64,000 nucleotides of DNA from Polychytrium aggregatum (taxonomy: Eukaryota > Chytridiomycota > Chytridiomycetes > Polychytriales), in NCBI RefSeq assembly GCF_025602895.1, contig NW_026516272.1:183715-247714 (forward strand). The letters run 5' to 3'. The position numbers and the translations under genes are program-made. Positions 27,397-38,683 of this stretch are shown here, one piece after another. Under the pieces are notes generated by a model that was given only the letters and a program-made list of their open reading frames with translations, did no database searches and was not told where the DNA came from. Position 1 is the stretch's first letter. Each line of letters opens with the position of its first letter.

Positions 27397-29403
27397 CTAG
27401 AGCTTGAACTTGTCGAACTGGACATGGAGACTCAGTCGGTTGTCCTCACCAAGCTTTCCTGGCTCGGTCGTGGTGTCGGCGGGAACTCGGATAAATGCAT
27501 TTGCCGGCAGGATAACACCGCGATGGTTCAGGAAATGCGTGTACAGGAACGAGTACGAGTCGATGGTGCGAATCCAGTCCTCAAAGCTGGTAGGCGAATG
27601 TCAGCAACGGGTCAATCAGCAAAGGCAACGGGGTCGAGCGTGGGATCTGCACGGCGTGCGGGCGGTCAGGCTACTCACATCATGACGGCCTCTTCGGCAG
27701 TGAAGATGGCCTGGTGAATGAACTGATGTTTCATCTGGCTTGCCTCGGTGTGATAGTCCTCGAACGAAACCAGGTGCTTGGATGCCTGGATGGTTTGGTC
27801 GGCATTGTATTCGGCATAGAGCACATTGTCGAGGATGAGGCCTGTAGCGGGGGCTTCGGGGATGTTGATCGTGGCCAGACCGAAGGAGTTGGCGATGAGA
27901 GAGCGGGGGGTATTGGTGCGGATGACCAAGATGGCCAGGGCTGGGGCAGCAGGGATATGCGGGATATTTAAAGGAGACAGAGTCTGCATCAGCCTGCGAG
28001 CAATCGAGCAATGGTGGAATGATGGAATGGAGCCATCGGATATGATACGCTGATGGAGTGGAGCCATCGGATATGATACGCTGATGGAATGGAACCATGC
28101 AGACGGGCGTGGTCGTGTCGCCACTCCGACAGACCGCTCTGGGCGGAGGTGGGGCTGTGGCTGCAATGACATGCGCCTGCAGAACTTGCATATACTTTGA
28201 TCATCTCTGTGGTACGACGTTCAGTATGGCCTGCTACATACCCATCATCTTACGGATCTGGAAGCTCGCAAAGGCTTTGGCCTGGAACTTGACACGGATC
28301 CACTCGATGCCGTGGTGGATCTCGGGTGAACTGGCCTCGATCTGGAGAATGCGCATGTAACACCGCGAGTCGTCTGCAGAGGCGCCAGGGATGTAGTTAT
28401 GCCAGTTGTGTGTGCCGCGGTAAATGGAGAAGATGTCCTCGAGGGTGCGGATCTGGTGGCCGGTGATGCGGTAGGCCTTGAGGGCGGCAAGCTCGTCGGC
28501 GCTGGGCTTGGGGATGGCAATGGGGTCGTAGTAGACCGGGGCGGCGCTTACAGGCTCGGGATTGTCCTGAGGAGGCAGCTCGTTGGTGCCCTTGCGTGAG
28601 AGCGTGCGCTTGATGGTTTCAAAAAGCTTGGCATCCGAGTGGGAGGATTCGTCGGTGGGGGTCTGAGGGATGGCCGTCGAGGTTGGGGCCTCCTTGGCTC
28701 GGCCCAGACTCTTGAAGAAGCGCGAAAAGGTACCGCCGCCTTCGTGCTTTGAGGGAGAGGCAGCACTAACGGCCGCCGGAAGGGCAGACAATGGTGGCTG
28801 CTGCTGCTGCTGTTGCTGCTGCTTCGAGAGGGACTTGGAGCGGCCGATGGTTCGGCCGCGGTGGAGAGTCTGGAAGAGCGTTTCGCCCTCCTCCCGGGTC
28901 TGGACGGCCGAGATATCCTCGTGGTTCTCGGGGTAGGGCTCAAGCAGGTCAAAGTGGGAAGCCGGTGGGGGCTTGGAGAGGATGTAGGTCGGGAAGACGT
29001 ACTCGTATGTGCGAGCGTCGCAGCTGCGGCGGGCCGAGAAGACCGAGGCAATCTCAGTAATGCCATAGACCCGGATCGGATCGGGCAGGGCAGCGTTCAC
29101 GGCCGAGACCGTCGGCAGAGCAAGCGAGCCGGATTGGCTGGTGACCTCGAGCGAGAGACACTGGCGAGCGGCGTGCTCGCCCTGCTCAGTCTTGGAGGCC
29201 CGAGATAAGTTGATAAAGGCGATTTGATGGGCTTGGGCGCCGCCGCTGCTGGAGACTACGGTGGCCAGGGCGTTCAGCAGCTCGCCTTCGATCGATCTCT
29301 GGGCGGACAAAGCCTCGAGGCTGGCGAACTCGGTGCCAAGGTAGCCGTACAGGATGGCCAGGGAGATGTGGGCAACGCCAGAGGCATCGACGACAGCGGG
29401 CAT
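27397..29403 (-). CDS. PUS1-family (TruA) pseudouridine synthase homologue, catalytic Asp replaced
   Basis: Three exons on the minus strand, 29403-28242, 27940-27679 and 27586-27397; 537 residues. Family blocks of Pus1: SCDARTYEYVFPTY, HNWHNYIP, FQIRKMMALAILVIRT, INIPEAPATGLILDNVLY and the final HRGVILPANAF region. Pus1 converts uridines in tRNAs and mRNAs to pseudouridine. The motif that should read ARTDKG appears as SKTEQG (about residue 70), so the essential Asp is Glu. Between the two halves sits a 150-residue Ser/Gln-rich insert with a poly-Gln run (28799-28826). It may be an inactive or RNA-binding paralogue; a second, normal PUS1 would be expected elsewhere. The first ATG is chosen because the upstream sequence in the same frame has no family features. 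Confidence 0.88.
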
Positions 29404-30980
29404 GTTGCGAATCGAGAAAGAGGCAGGCTTTGGCGTGACGGGAGCTGGCGAGGGAAGCCGGACGAGCTGGAGAGATAGACAGCGACTGAACGATAGGCTA
29501 CAAACGGCAGTTGGTGCGGCCGGGTTGATGGAGCAAGTTGCAGGCAGCGCGATCGAGGGATAAGAGCAGAACAGAGCAGACAGGAGGCAGGCAAGGACGA
29601 ACTGTGGCGGGGCGGGAGGCGACACGCCGATTGGCTGGCCAGTGGCACAAGAGAGAACGACGACCGCGTGGGAGGACAAGTCTTGCCGGCGGTGGGACGA
29701 GGACGGCTGCGCACAGGCAGCCCACAGACGCGTGGGTGTATGGCCACCCTCTGGCCTGCTCAGCAAGGTGCCAGCCCAGCCGAAGCCAGAAAGTTTGCGG
29801 GAAGCTCAGAGTTGGTCGGGATGACAAGCGGGTCCACCGGTGCAAGCCCGTCGGCGCAAGCCCGTCGATGCAGGATCGGGCACCGGCGACATGTGACAGG
29901 CGAGCAGATCATTCGATAGCGGATATATGAGCGAAAAAAATCCAGCGGATCGAACTCATACGGGCCGCGACAGTCGGCCGGGCGGGTGGTCGGGCAGATC
30001 GATTGCTCTTGAGTAGCAAACGCCCTTCGCGGTGGATGAGCGCCGCCATCGGATGAGCAGCAAGCCGGAGAATGCCAAGAGAGACGAGGGCGTATGTGGC
30101 GGGTGACGAGGTCGAGCGTGCAGCTGGCAGGTGGCAAGATCGAGTGGCCAACTGCATATGGTCGAAGCGAATGCGGAGAAGGCTCCGGGCCACACCGGAA
30201 ACGTCACAGCCGTTGGAAAAACGGCAGCTTTCGAGTTGTTCGGCGCGCCGGATCCATGTGAATTGCGTAGATGCCAAGGGCCCGTCGGCGATGACTCATC
30301 GTGGCGCCAGGACAGGCAACGCTCACGGCTGAAAACGATCTTTGGAACGGCTTGCCGACAGCGATCACCGTCAGCGATCGCCGACAGCGCTCATGGCCAA
30401 GTGACGCACGTCCGGCATTCATGCGTCATGCTCTGGCGATGCATTCCGTGCATTCCATGAAATCGCTCTGGAGCAGCCAATTGGCCGCCGCGGACACACC
30501 GCCACACGGCCAGCCACAGAGCGGCTGCACATGCACAACAGCATGTCAGTACAAGCACAACGGCGTGTCAGCACACACACACACAGCATCGCCACACCAC
30601 AGTCTACACTGTGCTGCGCTGCTCTGCATTTCACTGTGGCACACTCGCACACTCTCCGACGCGTGCCCATGCCCAAAAGCGTGCAGGAAGACGCAAGGCG
30701 TCAGCCTGTGTCAGCTCGGTGCACCAATCAGCCGGCCTGCATGCGCGCACAGTCGCACTGCACGCGCGTTAACACGCTCCCACTCCCAGCCACCCGGCTC
30801 GCCACAGTCGCTGTCCATTCGCTTGCACTGTCTTTGCAGCTTGTCGCGCCTCCCTCCCACCACGCCGCCCAATAGCCCAGAGGCTTGCATTTCGTCGCCT
30901 GGCTGGTTCTTGGTCGCTTCGGCGGGTCTTCCTTCCTTCTGCGTCTGGCCGTCCTGCCGTCTGCATCTGCCACCCCTTCC
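29404..30980. promoter_or_regulatory. Divergent intergenic region, PUS1-like / membrane protein
   Basis: A 1.6-kb gap between divergent genes with no recognised gene. A CCAAT core followed by ATTGGCCGCCGCGG lies at 30478-30493, the same 14-mer as in the COQ4/MEF1 promoter. A CA-rich stretch lies at 30575-30590. Confidence 0.5.
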
Positions 30981-32450
30981 ATGCCGGCATCCCGTCTACG
31001 AAACCGACAAGACTCTCCGCCCTCGACTCTGTCTGCCTCGCCTGCGCCTGCGGCCTCCACCGGCCAAACGGCAGATACCGCTGCTGCCTCGTCTCTCTCG
31101 CCCACTCAGAGCGACAGCTCATCTCCGTCCGCTGCCCAAACGGCATTGTCCGGAACAGCAGCCGGCGCTGTTCCCTCTGCTTCCGCTCCCGCATCGGCGA
31201 CGGCGGCGGTAACGGCAACAGCAACGGCAGCGGCGCCAGCCGATTCGCTCGATGATTTTGGCATCAGGATCCTTCTCTATGGATTCCTGCCGCTTCTGGG
31301 CCTGGGGCTGCTTGTCTTCTTGCTGTTGCTCGCATTCCGCTACTGGCGACAGCAGAACCGGGTGTCTTCCGGGTCCGGACGGCGCATGCCCGCACCAGGA
31401 TCAAAAAAGCTTGTCGATATCGAAGGCAGTGCCGGCGAGCCCCCGGTCGGCTCTGGAGTTCGGATTCAAACGTCTGCTGCTTCCAGTGGCCGCGACGATG
31501 CCCAGTCGAGATTCGGACCCGCCGATCATCCGCCGATCACCCGCCTCAGCATCGCACCCTCGTCGGTGATGGACGGCTCCGTCCCCGAATATTCGCAATG
31601 GCTGGAGCCGGCACAGAGCAGCATATCGTCGTCGACTCCGCTGCATGGCCGGGTATTTGTGCCTCCCAGGCCCTCAATCGACATTGGCCAGGCTGCACCA
31701 CCAAGCATACCGATGACGACCCTCCCTCCTTTGAACGGCGCGGCCGCTGCTGCCCCTTCGCAACAAACCGGCGGCAGTCTGCGCTTCATTCGAGATCCGA
31801 TCAGCAAGGTGATTCGGCAGGTATCGGACGACCCCACTCCTGTTGCTCTGACAACAGTGGTGCCGCCAGATACAAGCTCGACCGAGGCAGGCTCCCGAGG
31901 CAAGAATGCCAGCAAGAAGCAGCCGCCTCCTCCACCGATCGTCACTACCGTCTCGCAGAAGCCGCAGAATCTCCAGCGCGGGGCGCTTGCTTCCCGGCCC
32001 CCTGTCGGCCCCCGGGCTGCAGAGGCCGGCACAGACCCGAAGCCCGTCGGCAATGTTGCCGGAGCCAAGGGCCAGCTGCTGTCGCCCAAGCACTACCGAT
32101 CCGAGTCCGCCAATACTCTTCTGTCGACTCGATCCGAGCTCAAGCAAGACTGGAAGCTTGGCAACATGAAGTTCCAGACACAGGAGCAGAAGCTGGCCGA
32201 GAGGGAAGCTCAGGAGCGCGAAGAGCAGCAGAAGCGTATCTTTCAGCGGCAGCAGACGATTGTGCAGCCGCCAAGTCCCTTTGGCGAGCCAGCAGCTGTT
32301 CGAGAGAGCGTCATTTCGATTGTGCATCCCCAGCCTCTCAGTCCTGCCAATGTCGATCTGGGTACCGACGGCGCTGCGCATTGGAGTCCAAACGAAGTGC
32401 CCAAGACTGGGGATCAGGCCTTCTCGCTGGGCAACAAGGGACTCTGGTAG
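30981..32450 (+). CDS. Single-pass membrane protein with Ser/Ala-rich and Pro-rich arms
   Basis: A single exon of 489 residues. I do not recognise a family. Residues 1-92 are Ser/Ala/Thr rich, as in O-glycosylated fungal surface proteins. One hydrophobic segment follows at about 97-120 (LLYGFLPLLGLGLLVFLLLL) and then Arg residues (RYWRQQNR), which places the C-terminal 370 residues in the cytosol. That part has Pro-rich patches (KKQPPPPPIV) fit for SH3 binding and a charged helical stretch (EQKLAEREAQEREEQQKR). No signal peptide follows the ATG, though hydrophobic codons just before it (30950-30975) would form one if an upstream exon exists. Similar layout is seen in fungal Wsc/Mid-type sensors, but no WSC domain is present. 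Confidence 0.7.
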   Translation: MPASRLRNRQDSPPSTLSASPAPAASTGQTADTAAASSLSPTQSDSSSPSAAQTALSGTAAGAVPSASAPASATAAVTATATAAAPADSLDDFGIRILLYGFLPLLGLGLLVFLLLLAFRYWRQQNRVSSGSGRRMPAPGSKKLVDIEGSAGEPPVGSGVRIQTSAASSGRDDAQSRFGPADHPPITRLSIAPSSVMDGSVPEYSQWLEPAQSSISSSTPLHGRVFVPPRPSIDIGQAAPPSIPMTTLPPLNGAAAAAPSQQTGGSLRFIRDPISKVIRQVSDDPTPVALTTVVPPDTSSTEAGSRGKNASKKQPPPPPIVTTVSQKPQNLQRGALASRPPVGPRAAEAGTDPKPVGNVAGAKGQLLSPKHYRSESANTLLSTRSELKQDWKLGNMKFQTQEQKLAEREAQEREEQQKRIFQRQQTIVQPPSPFGEPAAVRESVISIVHPQPLSPANVDLGTDGAAHWSPNEVPKTGDQAFSLGNKGLW

Positions 32451-32546
32451 ATTCCCAGCTGTGCCCCGCACGCCGGATGGATGTGCAAGCTTCTTTGCCG
32501 GCCACTGTCAAGCCGGGCGATAGCACCTCTACTCTTCATTCCCAAG

Positions 32547-32590
32547 CTCACCTGCTCACCTGCTCACCTGCTCACCTGCTTACCTGCTCA
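32547..32590. repeat. 8-bp tandem repeat CTCACCTG
   Basis: About five copies, one with a single change, about 100 bases after the stop codon of the membrane protein. Confidence 0.85.
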
Positions 32591-33055
32591 CATCCCCCTC
32601 TGCTCCCGTCCGTCCATCGTGTACTCTGTGGTTATCCTTTTTGTATTTCTATAGTGGCCCTCCCCCGCGGCACATTGTGCTTTCCCGGGAAGGACTTTGC
32701 CTTTTGCCGTACCATACTTATCCTTACTCGTTCGTTTGTTTGCCTGCATTGTCTATACATGGGCATCACCGTCCACCCTCTCCCATCCAAACTTCTCTCG
32801 AACCCCGCACGCCACATCTTCAAATTGACTCTACGACATTGCGTCATCGAGCCTTGTTTTGCTCTTCCAGTCTCCTGCCGTCTTTGCTTTAGTTTCTGTT
32901 CACCTGCTCCAATCCCATCCCATCCACCGTTCTCGTTATCCAGCTGGGCACATTGCTGTGCATCTCCGTTTCGCTTTGTGTCATTGTCCGAAGCCTGGGT
33001 CCTTTGCTGTGCTGCTTGCCTCTCCTCCCATCACATATCACCATGCGCCTGTGTT

Positions 33056-33080
33056 TCTCTCTCTCTCTCTCTCTCTCTCC
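33056..33080. repeat. (CT)n microsatellite
   Basis: Twelve CT dinucleotides, ending about 35 bases before the left end of Fanzor copy B. Confidence 0.9.
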
Positions 33081-33112
33081 CTTTCCTTTCTTTCGTCGGC
33101 ATTCTTACAGTC

Positions 33113-33743
33113 AATCCAATAAAAACGGGACACCCGTGATTTTGACGATTGATCAAATATTTTGTTACCCAAGGCCAATGCACGATGGCCATGACCATTC
33201 TGTGATTTGAATCAAGGACGCCATTGTGGGAATCGCTTCCAGCTTCAAGACGCGCTGGATGAGCACCACACCAAGTCCCAAGATCCCTGGGTTGACTTCC
33301 TTCCTGCAATACATTCGCCATGTGTTCGATGGAGACATGTTGGAGAAACAGCTGTACTTCAGCCTGACCCAGCGACGGCGGTTCAAGCGACTCGATCTCC
33401 AGGTGTGCTCACATTGTCGAGAAGCCAAGCGACTCGATAAGGTCGAGCATCTTGATATCGAGAAACCACACTTGTCCGGAGCTGTGCAAGCTGCCATACG
33501 CTGTGGGATCGAGACATCAATGCAGCCAGGAACATGATCTCGGTATGCCAGTCGATCATCGCCACAGGAGATCGGCCGGGTGTATTCAAGACTGTGCTCC
33601 CGAAACCAACCAAAAACAAAGAGATTGCCAACCAAGACGGGAAACAATCTCCCGGCTTGCTCACTGGGCCTACAGTCAGTCAGCGGGTTTCAGATATCTG
33701 AAGCCAGAAAGTGACTGTCCCGTTTCTTTCTGACCGAATGTAT
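33113..33743 (+). mobile_element. Fanzor element, copy B, degenerate
   Basis: About 630 bases. The left end reads CCAATAAAAACGGGACACCC (33117-33136) and the right end CTGTCCCGTTTCTTTCTGAC (33715-33734), so the core AAACGGGACA is inverted at the two ends. The left 90 bases match copy C (GGCCATGACCATT start included) and the right 230 bases match copy A. The middle lacks most of a Fanzor coding region, so it looks like an internally deleted, non-autonomous derivative. Confidence 0.75.
33406..33701 (+). pseudogene. Fanzor zinc-ribbon and RuvC-III remnant of copy B
   Basis: The first Cys pair QVCSHCREAKRL is at 33403. Two bases out of frame, the second pair and the catalytic motif are intact: VRSCASCHTLWDRDINAARN, with the RuvC-III Asp at 33513-33515, then MISVCQSIIATGDRPGVF and a stop at 33701. 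This order (CxxC, CxxC, W-D-R-D-x-N-A-A-x-N) is specific to TnpB/Fanzor. The start codon shared with copy C is followed three codons later by a stop (MTIL). The 33226-33400 stretch is open in the first frame but shows no motif I know. Confidence 0.78.
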
Positions 33744-34732
33744 CGTTCGCCTATCTAGAGCCTCCCATCCACCACATGCTTGGGCCTTGGTCGTTACCGC
33801 TGCTGCTGCTGTTGTGCGCGGCTTGCGTGTTATGTTATCATCCAGCCCAATCTTGTAGTCAAGCAATACATACAGCCGGACTCTTGAGATCGAGGCAGTG
33901 CGGGTGTGTCCAGTGTTGGTTGTTTTTGCTGCTGCTACTAATGATGATGATTCAGTGGGATCTCATCGGCTCGTCATGCGTCGACATTCGGCATTCGGCA
34001 TTCGACATTCGGCATTCGACATTCGACATTCGGCTGGGTGCTGCGCATGTTCTGTGTCATGGATCGGAGTTGCGCTGCACAGACAGAAGGCCGTGGAATG
34101 CGATGGATTTCCTTCCTTGGCCGCTGGTGCCATGACATCGACGATATCGGCTGTCGGATGTCGACTGCCCTGGCTGTCTCTGCATGCCATCGTCGTATGC
34201 TGCGACTCCCGCCCGTCCATCGCATCTGCTCTTCAACCCGCCATCAGCCCAGTCCTTCCACTCCTCCGTCGATCGCCGCACCACCGCATCGGCCCGCACC
34301 GGCTTTGAGCTATTTCTGGCGGGGGCTTGTGTCACCGGTCTTCTCCATCCGTTTCCGCGGTCCTCCTGCGCTCCCCGCCCCCCCCCCGAAAAAAAAGGCA
34401 CAAAAGGCGATCGGGCTGCTGGACGATCGCTTTCGCCCCCCAGCACCTCTGCGCTCGCTCATTCGCCTCGTCCGTCTGTCTGGCTGTCGATTGCCGGTCG
34501 TCTGCCCGACACCCCTGCCGTGCACCGCATCCCCTTCCCGCTTCTCCCACCTTTTCTCCCAGCTTGCAACGCCGTCTGGTTGCGACCGGCCTCAATTCGC
34601 ACACTCCCATCTGGATCCCGCTGGCTGCATCTCCTGCCCCCCCTCCTCCTTTGCTCGCCCACGCCAGCTCTCCCAACGCACTTCTCCCCTGTCTCGCGCA
34701 ATCCTCTGCGATACACCCCACCCTGAATCAAG
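33744..34732. other. Intergenic, Fanzor B / DNAJC7
   Basis: The DNAJC7 promoter side. It has a heptamer repeat and C- and A-rich runs (34377-34402). No gene recognised. Confidence 0.65.
33983..34033. repeat. ATTCGGC / ATTCGAC heptamer repeat, 7 units
   Basis: Seven tandem heptamers alternate between ATTCGGC and ATTCGAC. Related units in the opposite direction (ATGCCGGATGCCGAATGCC) lie at 63620-63640, just before Fanzor copy C. Confidence 0.9.
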
Positions 34733-37700
34733 ATGGACATCGATCATGTGTGCGTATTTGCCTCTGTTGCGGCAAGGATAGCCTCGACCACGCCCAAGAC
34801 GATGGGCGGCTCCAGATACCGTGGTTCAACACGGGCTGCCAGTGTCATCGGCTGCTGGCTTCGGCTGCGTCCTGCGTCCGGATGGCAAGAGCAGGACAGG
34901 AACAGAGCTGCCAGTGCCGCTCTGGCTCACGTCGTGGCCCGGCAGCGATTCGGTTGCCGTCGCCATCGTATCGACCTTCCGGTGCTGGCGGGAGCAACTT
35001 GTCCATCCATCTCTTGCCCTAAAACCACACATCCTTTCCACTACTTCCCTCTACAGTGAACCCGAGCCGGTTCTCTCCGCTGAGGACTACAAGGCTCAAG
35101 CCAACACGGCCTACAAGAGTGCCGATTACACCACCGCCATCAAACTGTACTCGGAAGCCATCAGTAGGTGTCCGAGAATGCGCTGGAGGCGAGGACACTG
35201 CTCTGCTGGGGCGTGGGAGCGCATCGGACGTGCTGGTGGGCACCGCCGTGGCTCGTCGGCGAGTTGCTGATTGTTGCTGGCGATCGAGAGGCCGCAGTGA
35301 GCGTGTTGTGGTTGATGCCGAATTGGTCGGATTGGGCCGAATTGGCCCCCACAGTGCCCACACATGCCCCCGATCTGCTGAAGGCTATGGGCGCTGAGGA
35401 CGATGCAGTCCGGCAGAGGCTCGGGCGTATCACCAATGTTTTTCTGTGGGGATGGCAATCCTGTGTATACGGGCGCTTCTGGCCGAAACGTGTCGATCCT
35501 GGGCTGAATCACCAACGATCCAGACCGAGTCGCTGACGGGGTTGCGTCTCTTTCCGCCTCTGCTGTCCAGAACTCGCCCCGGTCAACACAAGCTATTATG
35601 GCAACCGCGCCGCCGCCTTGGTGATGCTCAAGCGATACGACGAAGCCATCAGGGACTGCAAATCGGCAACCGAGCTCGATCCCCACTATATCAAAGCCTA
35701 TCTTCGCGGCGCCAAGTGCAACGTGAATCTGGGCAACTTCACCCAGGCGAGCCTGCTGCTGAGCCAAGCCAAGGAGGTGTGCCTGAGCAACAACGATCTC
35801 CAAGTCAATCTCTCCGCCATCGAGAAGGAGGTCAGTCCAGCGGCTGGATCTCGATCCCTGGAGGCTGCAATGTCTCGCGCATCGCTGGCCGCGAGCTCAA
35901 CGTGCGCAAACGGGCTTGGCCACCGCGACCTGCGTCTTCCCCTTCCACTGAAACCAATGCCCCGATATGACGTTTTGCAGATTGCCGCTCTGACCAAGCT
36001 CCAGGCGGCCTACGAGGGTGCTCGGTCACTCCTGGACCGGGGCGATTCCAACAAGGCTCTCGAGTCTCTGGAGGACGCCATGATCGTGCTTGAGCCCACG
36101 CTCAAGTCGTCTGTATCGTACACCAAAAGTAAGTACCGCTCGTCGCCCAGATCAGGCGGCATCCTACCCCAATTCCCAAACGCTAATTCCCAAACGCCAA
36201 GCGCAATCTCGATCCTGGCCACGCCGCCTCGTCCTAACAGTCTGTGGGTGCGCGTTCTGTTGCAGGCGCATCTCGATTCATCGGTGCCGATCTCAGCCCC
36301 ATCCCCCCGAAATGGCGACTGCTGCGTGCCGAGTGCATGGTGGGCTGCAAGGAACTCGAGGAAGCCAACCGTGTTGTCTCGTACGTAGACTCTGCTGCAG
36401 CTCCATGGAAGCACCTGCGCTGCTTTGCGGCTGGGCTGTGTCCCCCAGGTCGCCCCTGGAGAGCCCAGTCAAGTGTCGATGTTTCCAGCCGATTTTACTT
36501 TGCATCGTATCTGATTGCCTCTGCTCTCCTCCGTGGCCACACAGATGGATTCTGATGGAGGACCGGTCCAACTCGGAGGCTCTCACCCTCCGCGCCTACC
36601 TGCTCTTCATGAACGACACTCAGACCGTCGCCCAGATCCAGCAGGTTCTGTCCAATGCGCTGGCATATGACCCCGACAACGCCAAGGCCCGTACCCTTCT
36701 GAAAAAGATCAAGCTGGTTGACTCGATCAAGAAGGAAGGCAACGATGCCTTTTCCAACGGGCTGTGGACCGATGCCGTTGATGCCTACACGCGCTGCCTG
36801 GACGCCAACACCGACGGAGGCATCGTGCGCGTGAAGGTTCTCAGCAACCGCGCTAACGCCAAGAGCAAGGTAAGCACCAATCGATCCCCGCGAGCACCTG
36901 GACAGCGGGGTGTTTGCTCGTCAAGCGGCCTCGCCATCGATTGCTTGCAAAAAAACACTGTAACTGAGCCTGTGAATGGGTTGTCATGGTGGACTCGATA
37001 GCTCGGAAACCACGGATCGGCTGTTGCCGACTGCTCCGAGGCCCTCAAGCTGCTCGAGATTCTGTCGTTCCCTGGTTACTCGGAGGACTCGCCCGCCTCT
37101 GGCGAAGACATGGGCAACTCCATCCAGTCGGGCTTGTTCCTCAAGCTGCTTCTGCGACGAGCGGATTGCTACATGAAGCTCGAGAGCTACGAGGAGGCTG
37201 TGCGCGACTATGGAACCGCCGGCAACGTCAATCCACAGGACCACCGTACGTATCCGAGCCGTGCTCTCCACACTGCACGCCATCGAGCGCCCGTGTGGAC
37301 CTCGGTTAAGGGCTCACCTGACGAAAAGTGCGCATACTCGCAACTCACCCATCTCCCTGGCTGCCTTCATACCCCAGAGATCAAGAGTGCCCTGCGAAGT
37401 GCCCAGCAAACCCTCAAGCAGTCCAAGAAGAAGGACTACTACAAGATTCTGGGTGTGCAGCGATCGGCCGACGAGAGCGACATCAAGAAAGCCTATCGCA
37501 AGATGGCCCTGCAACACCACCCTGATAAGAATTCGGGTCTGTCGGAGGAGGAAAAGTCGCTGGCCGAGACCAAGTTCAAGGAGATCAGCGAGGCCTACAG
37601 TGTGCTGTCGGATCCCCGGAAGAAGAACATGTTCGACTCTGGCATGGACATTGACGGCTCGTCTGCCTCGGACGGCATGAACGGCTTCAGCCCGTTTGGC

Positions 37701-37868
37701 GGCGGCGGCGGCATGCACGGCATGCACGGCATGCATGGCATGCAGGGTATGGATCCCGAGATCCTCAACATGTTCTTTGGCGGCGGCCGGATGGGCGGCC
37801 AGGGCGGTTTCCGATCCAACTCGGGATATTCGTCGCAGGGCTTCTCGTCCCAGGGCTTCCCCTTCTAG
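34733..37868 (+). CDS. DNAJC7: TPR and J-domain co-chaperone
   Basis: Eight exons: 34733-34749, 35057-35163, 35571-35830, 35981-36128, 36266-36380, 36545-36869, 37002-37245, 37378-37868; 568 residues (human DNAJC7 is 494). It is a cytosolic co-chaperone whose TPRs bind the tails of Hsp70 and Hsp90 and whose J domain stimulates Hsp70. TPR units include [40 protein letters not shown] and [20 protein letters not shown]. The J domain (about 440-510) begins [20 protein letters not shown] and carries the invariant HPD in QHHPDKN. The tail is Gly/Met rich with repeated GMHGMH, as in type II J proteins. The first exon codes only five residues plus two bases, so that join is less certain. Confidence 0.94.
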
Positions 37869-38683
37869 GCCAAGTGGCTCCCTCCCCCTCCCTTCCCCAC
37901 TCCAAGGCGTTGTCAGCAGCGGCCATCCACGCCGTCCTGTCCATATCTCGGTATCGTTCACATCCAAGGCGCAAATGCACATCGCAAGCTCGATACTCTC
38001 TGCTCTTTTCTACCTCCTTTTCCATGCTCCACCGCTCCCCTCGATAACTGGCATGTGCATGTTTCTCTTTCTGCGCGATCTTGCCTCTGCCCTTTGCCCC
38101 TCCTGTATTGATGCGCATGATTGCTCGCTCGCTCGCTCGGGTGGACGGCCCCCGGCTGCTGGATTCTTGCGATCCACTCTCAACACATTGAGCAGAGACT
38201 TGGTTTGCTGGATACCGGCTTGGCCAACCTGTATATTTTGGCACGATGTAGAATGAAATGCAGACGCAATTCCTCTGGGCCTCGATTGCATGCGCGGCTT
38301 GTTGGCTGGATGGATGGATGCGGCCACCGGCGATCGCCAAGACTGTGTTGCTGGGGCTGGACCCGCAGCCACATCAAAGAACCATGCCAGAGCACCATGC
38401 ACGGGAGTCTCAAGCACAGCCTATATACTGGACCAAGTATAGATGGTGTTGTATTTTGGGTACCTCAACTGCAGCAATCAACCCATCCAAAGAACCATCC
38501 GCCTCCATCTCCGCTCTGCCTCACAGCCCTCGCCGTGGTGTATCAGGACAAGCGACCTTCCTGGGATCGCAGAAAAGGGAGCCAGGACGGCACTTGCAGG
38601 CATTTGAGGGGTAATCGCGGAGCACGAAGTTGTCGACGATGGCTGCAGACGGCGGCTCTGACGACACTGCCGTGTCGAGGCTT
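37869..38683. other. Convergent 3' region, DNAJC7 / ZNF706-like
   Basis: About 0.8 kb between two gene ends. A GCTC tetramer run is near 38123-38138. No gene recognised. Confidence 0.65.

Larger units (their letters stand above)
32451..33112. other. 3' flank of membrane protein up to Fanzor copy B
   Basis: Pyrimidine-rich spacer with two simple repeats and no recognised gene. Confidence 0.7.

Noticed and set aside
33113-33743. Bacterial IS605-type insertion or contamination
   Set aside because: The ends, host-like GC content and copies between intron-rich eukaryotic genes fit a eukaryotic Fanzor element; no TnpA-like partner is present.
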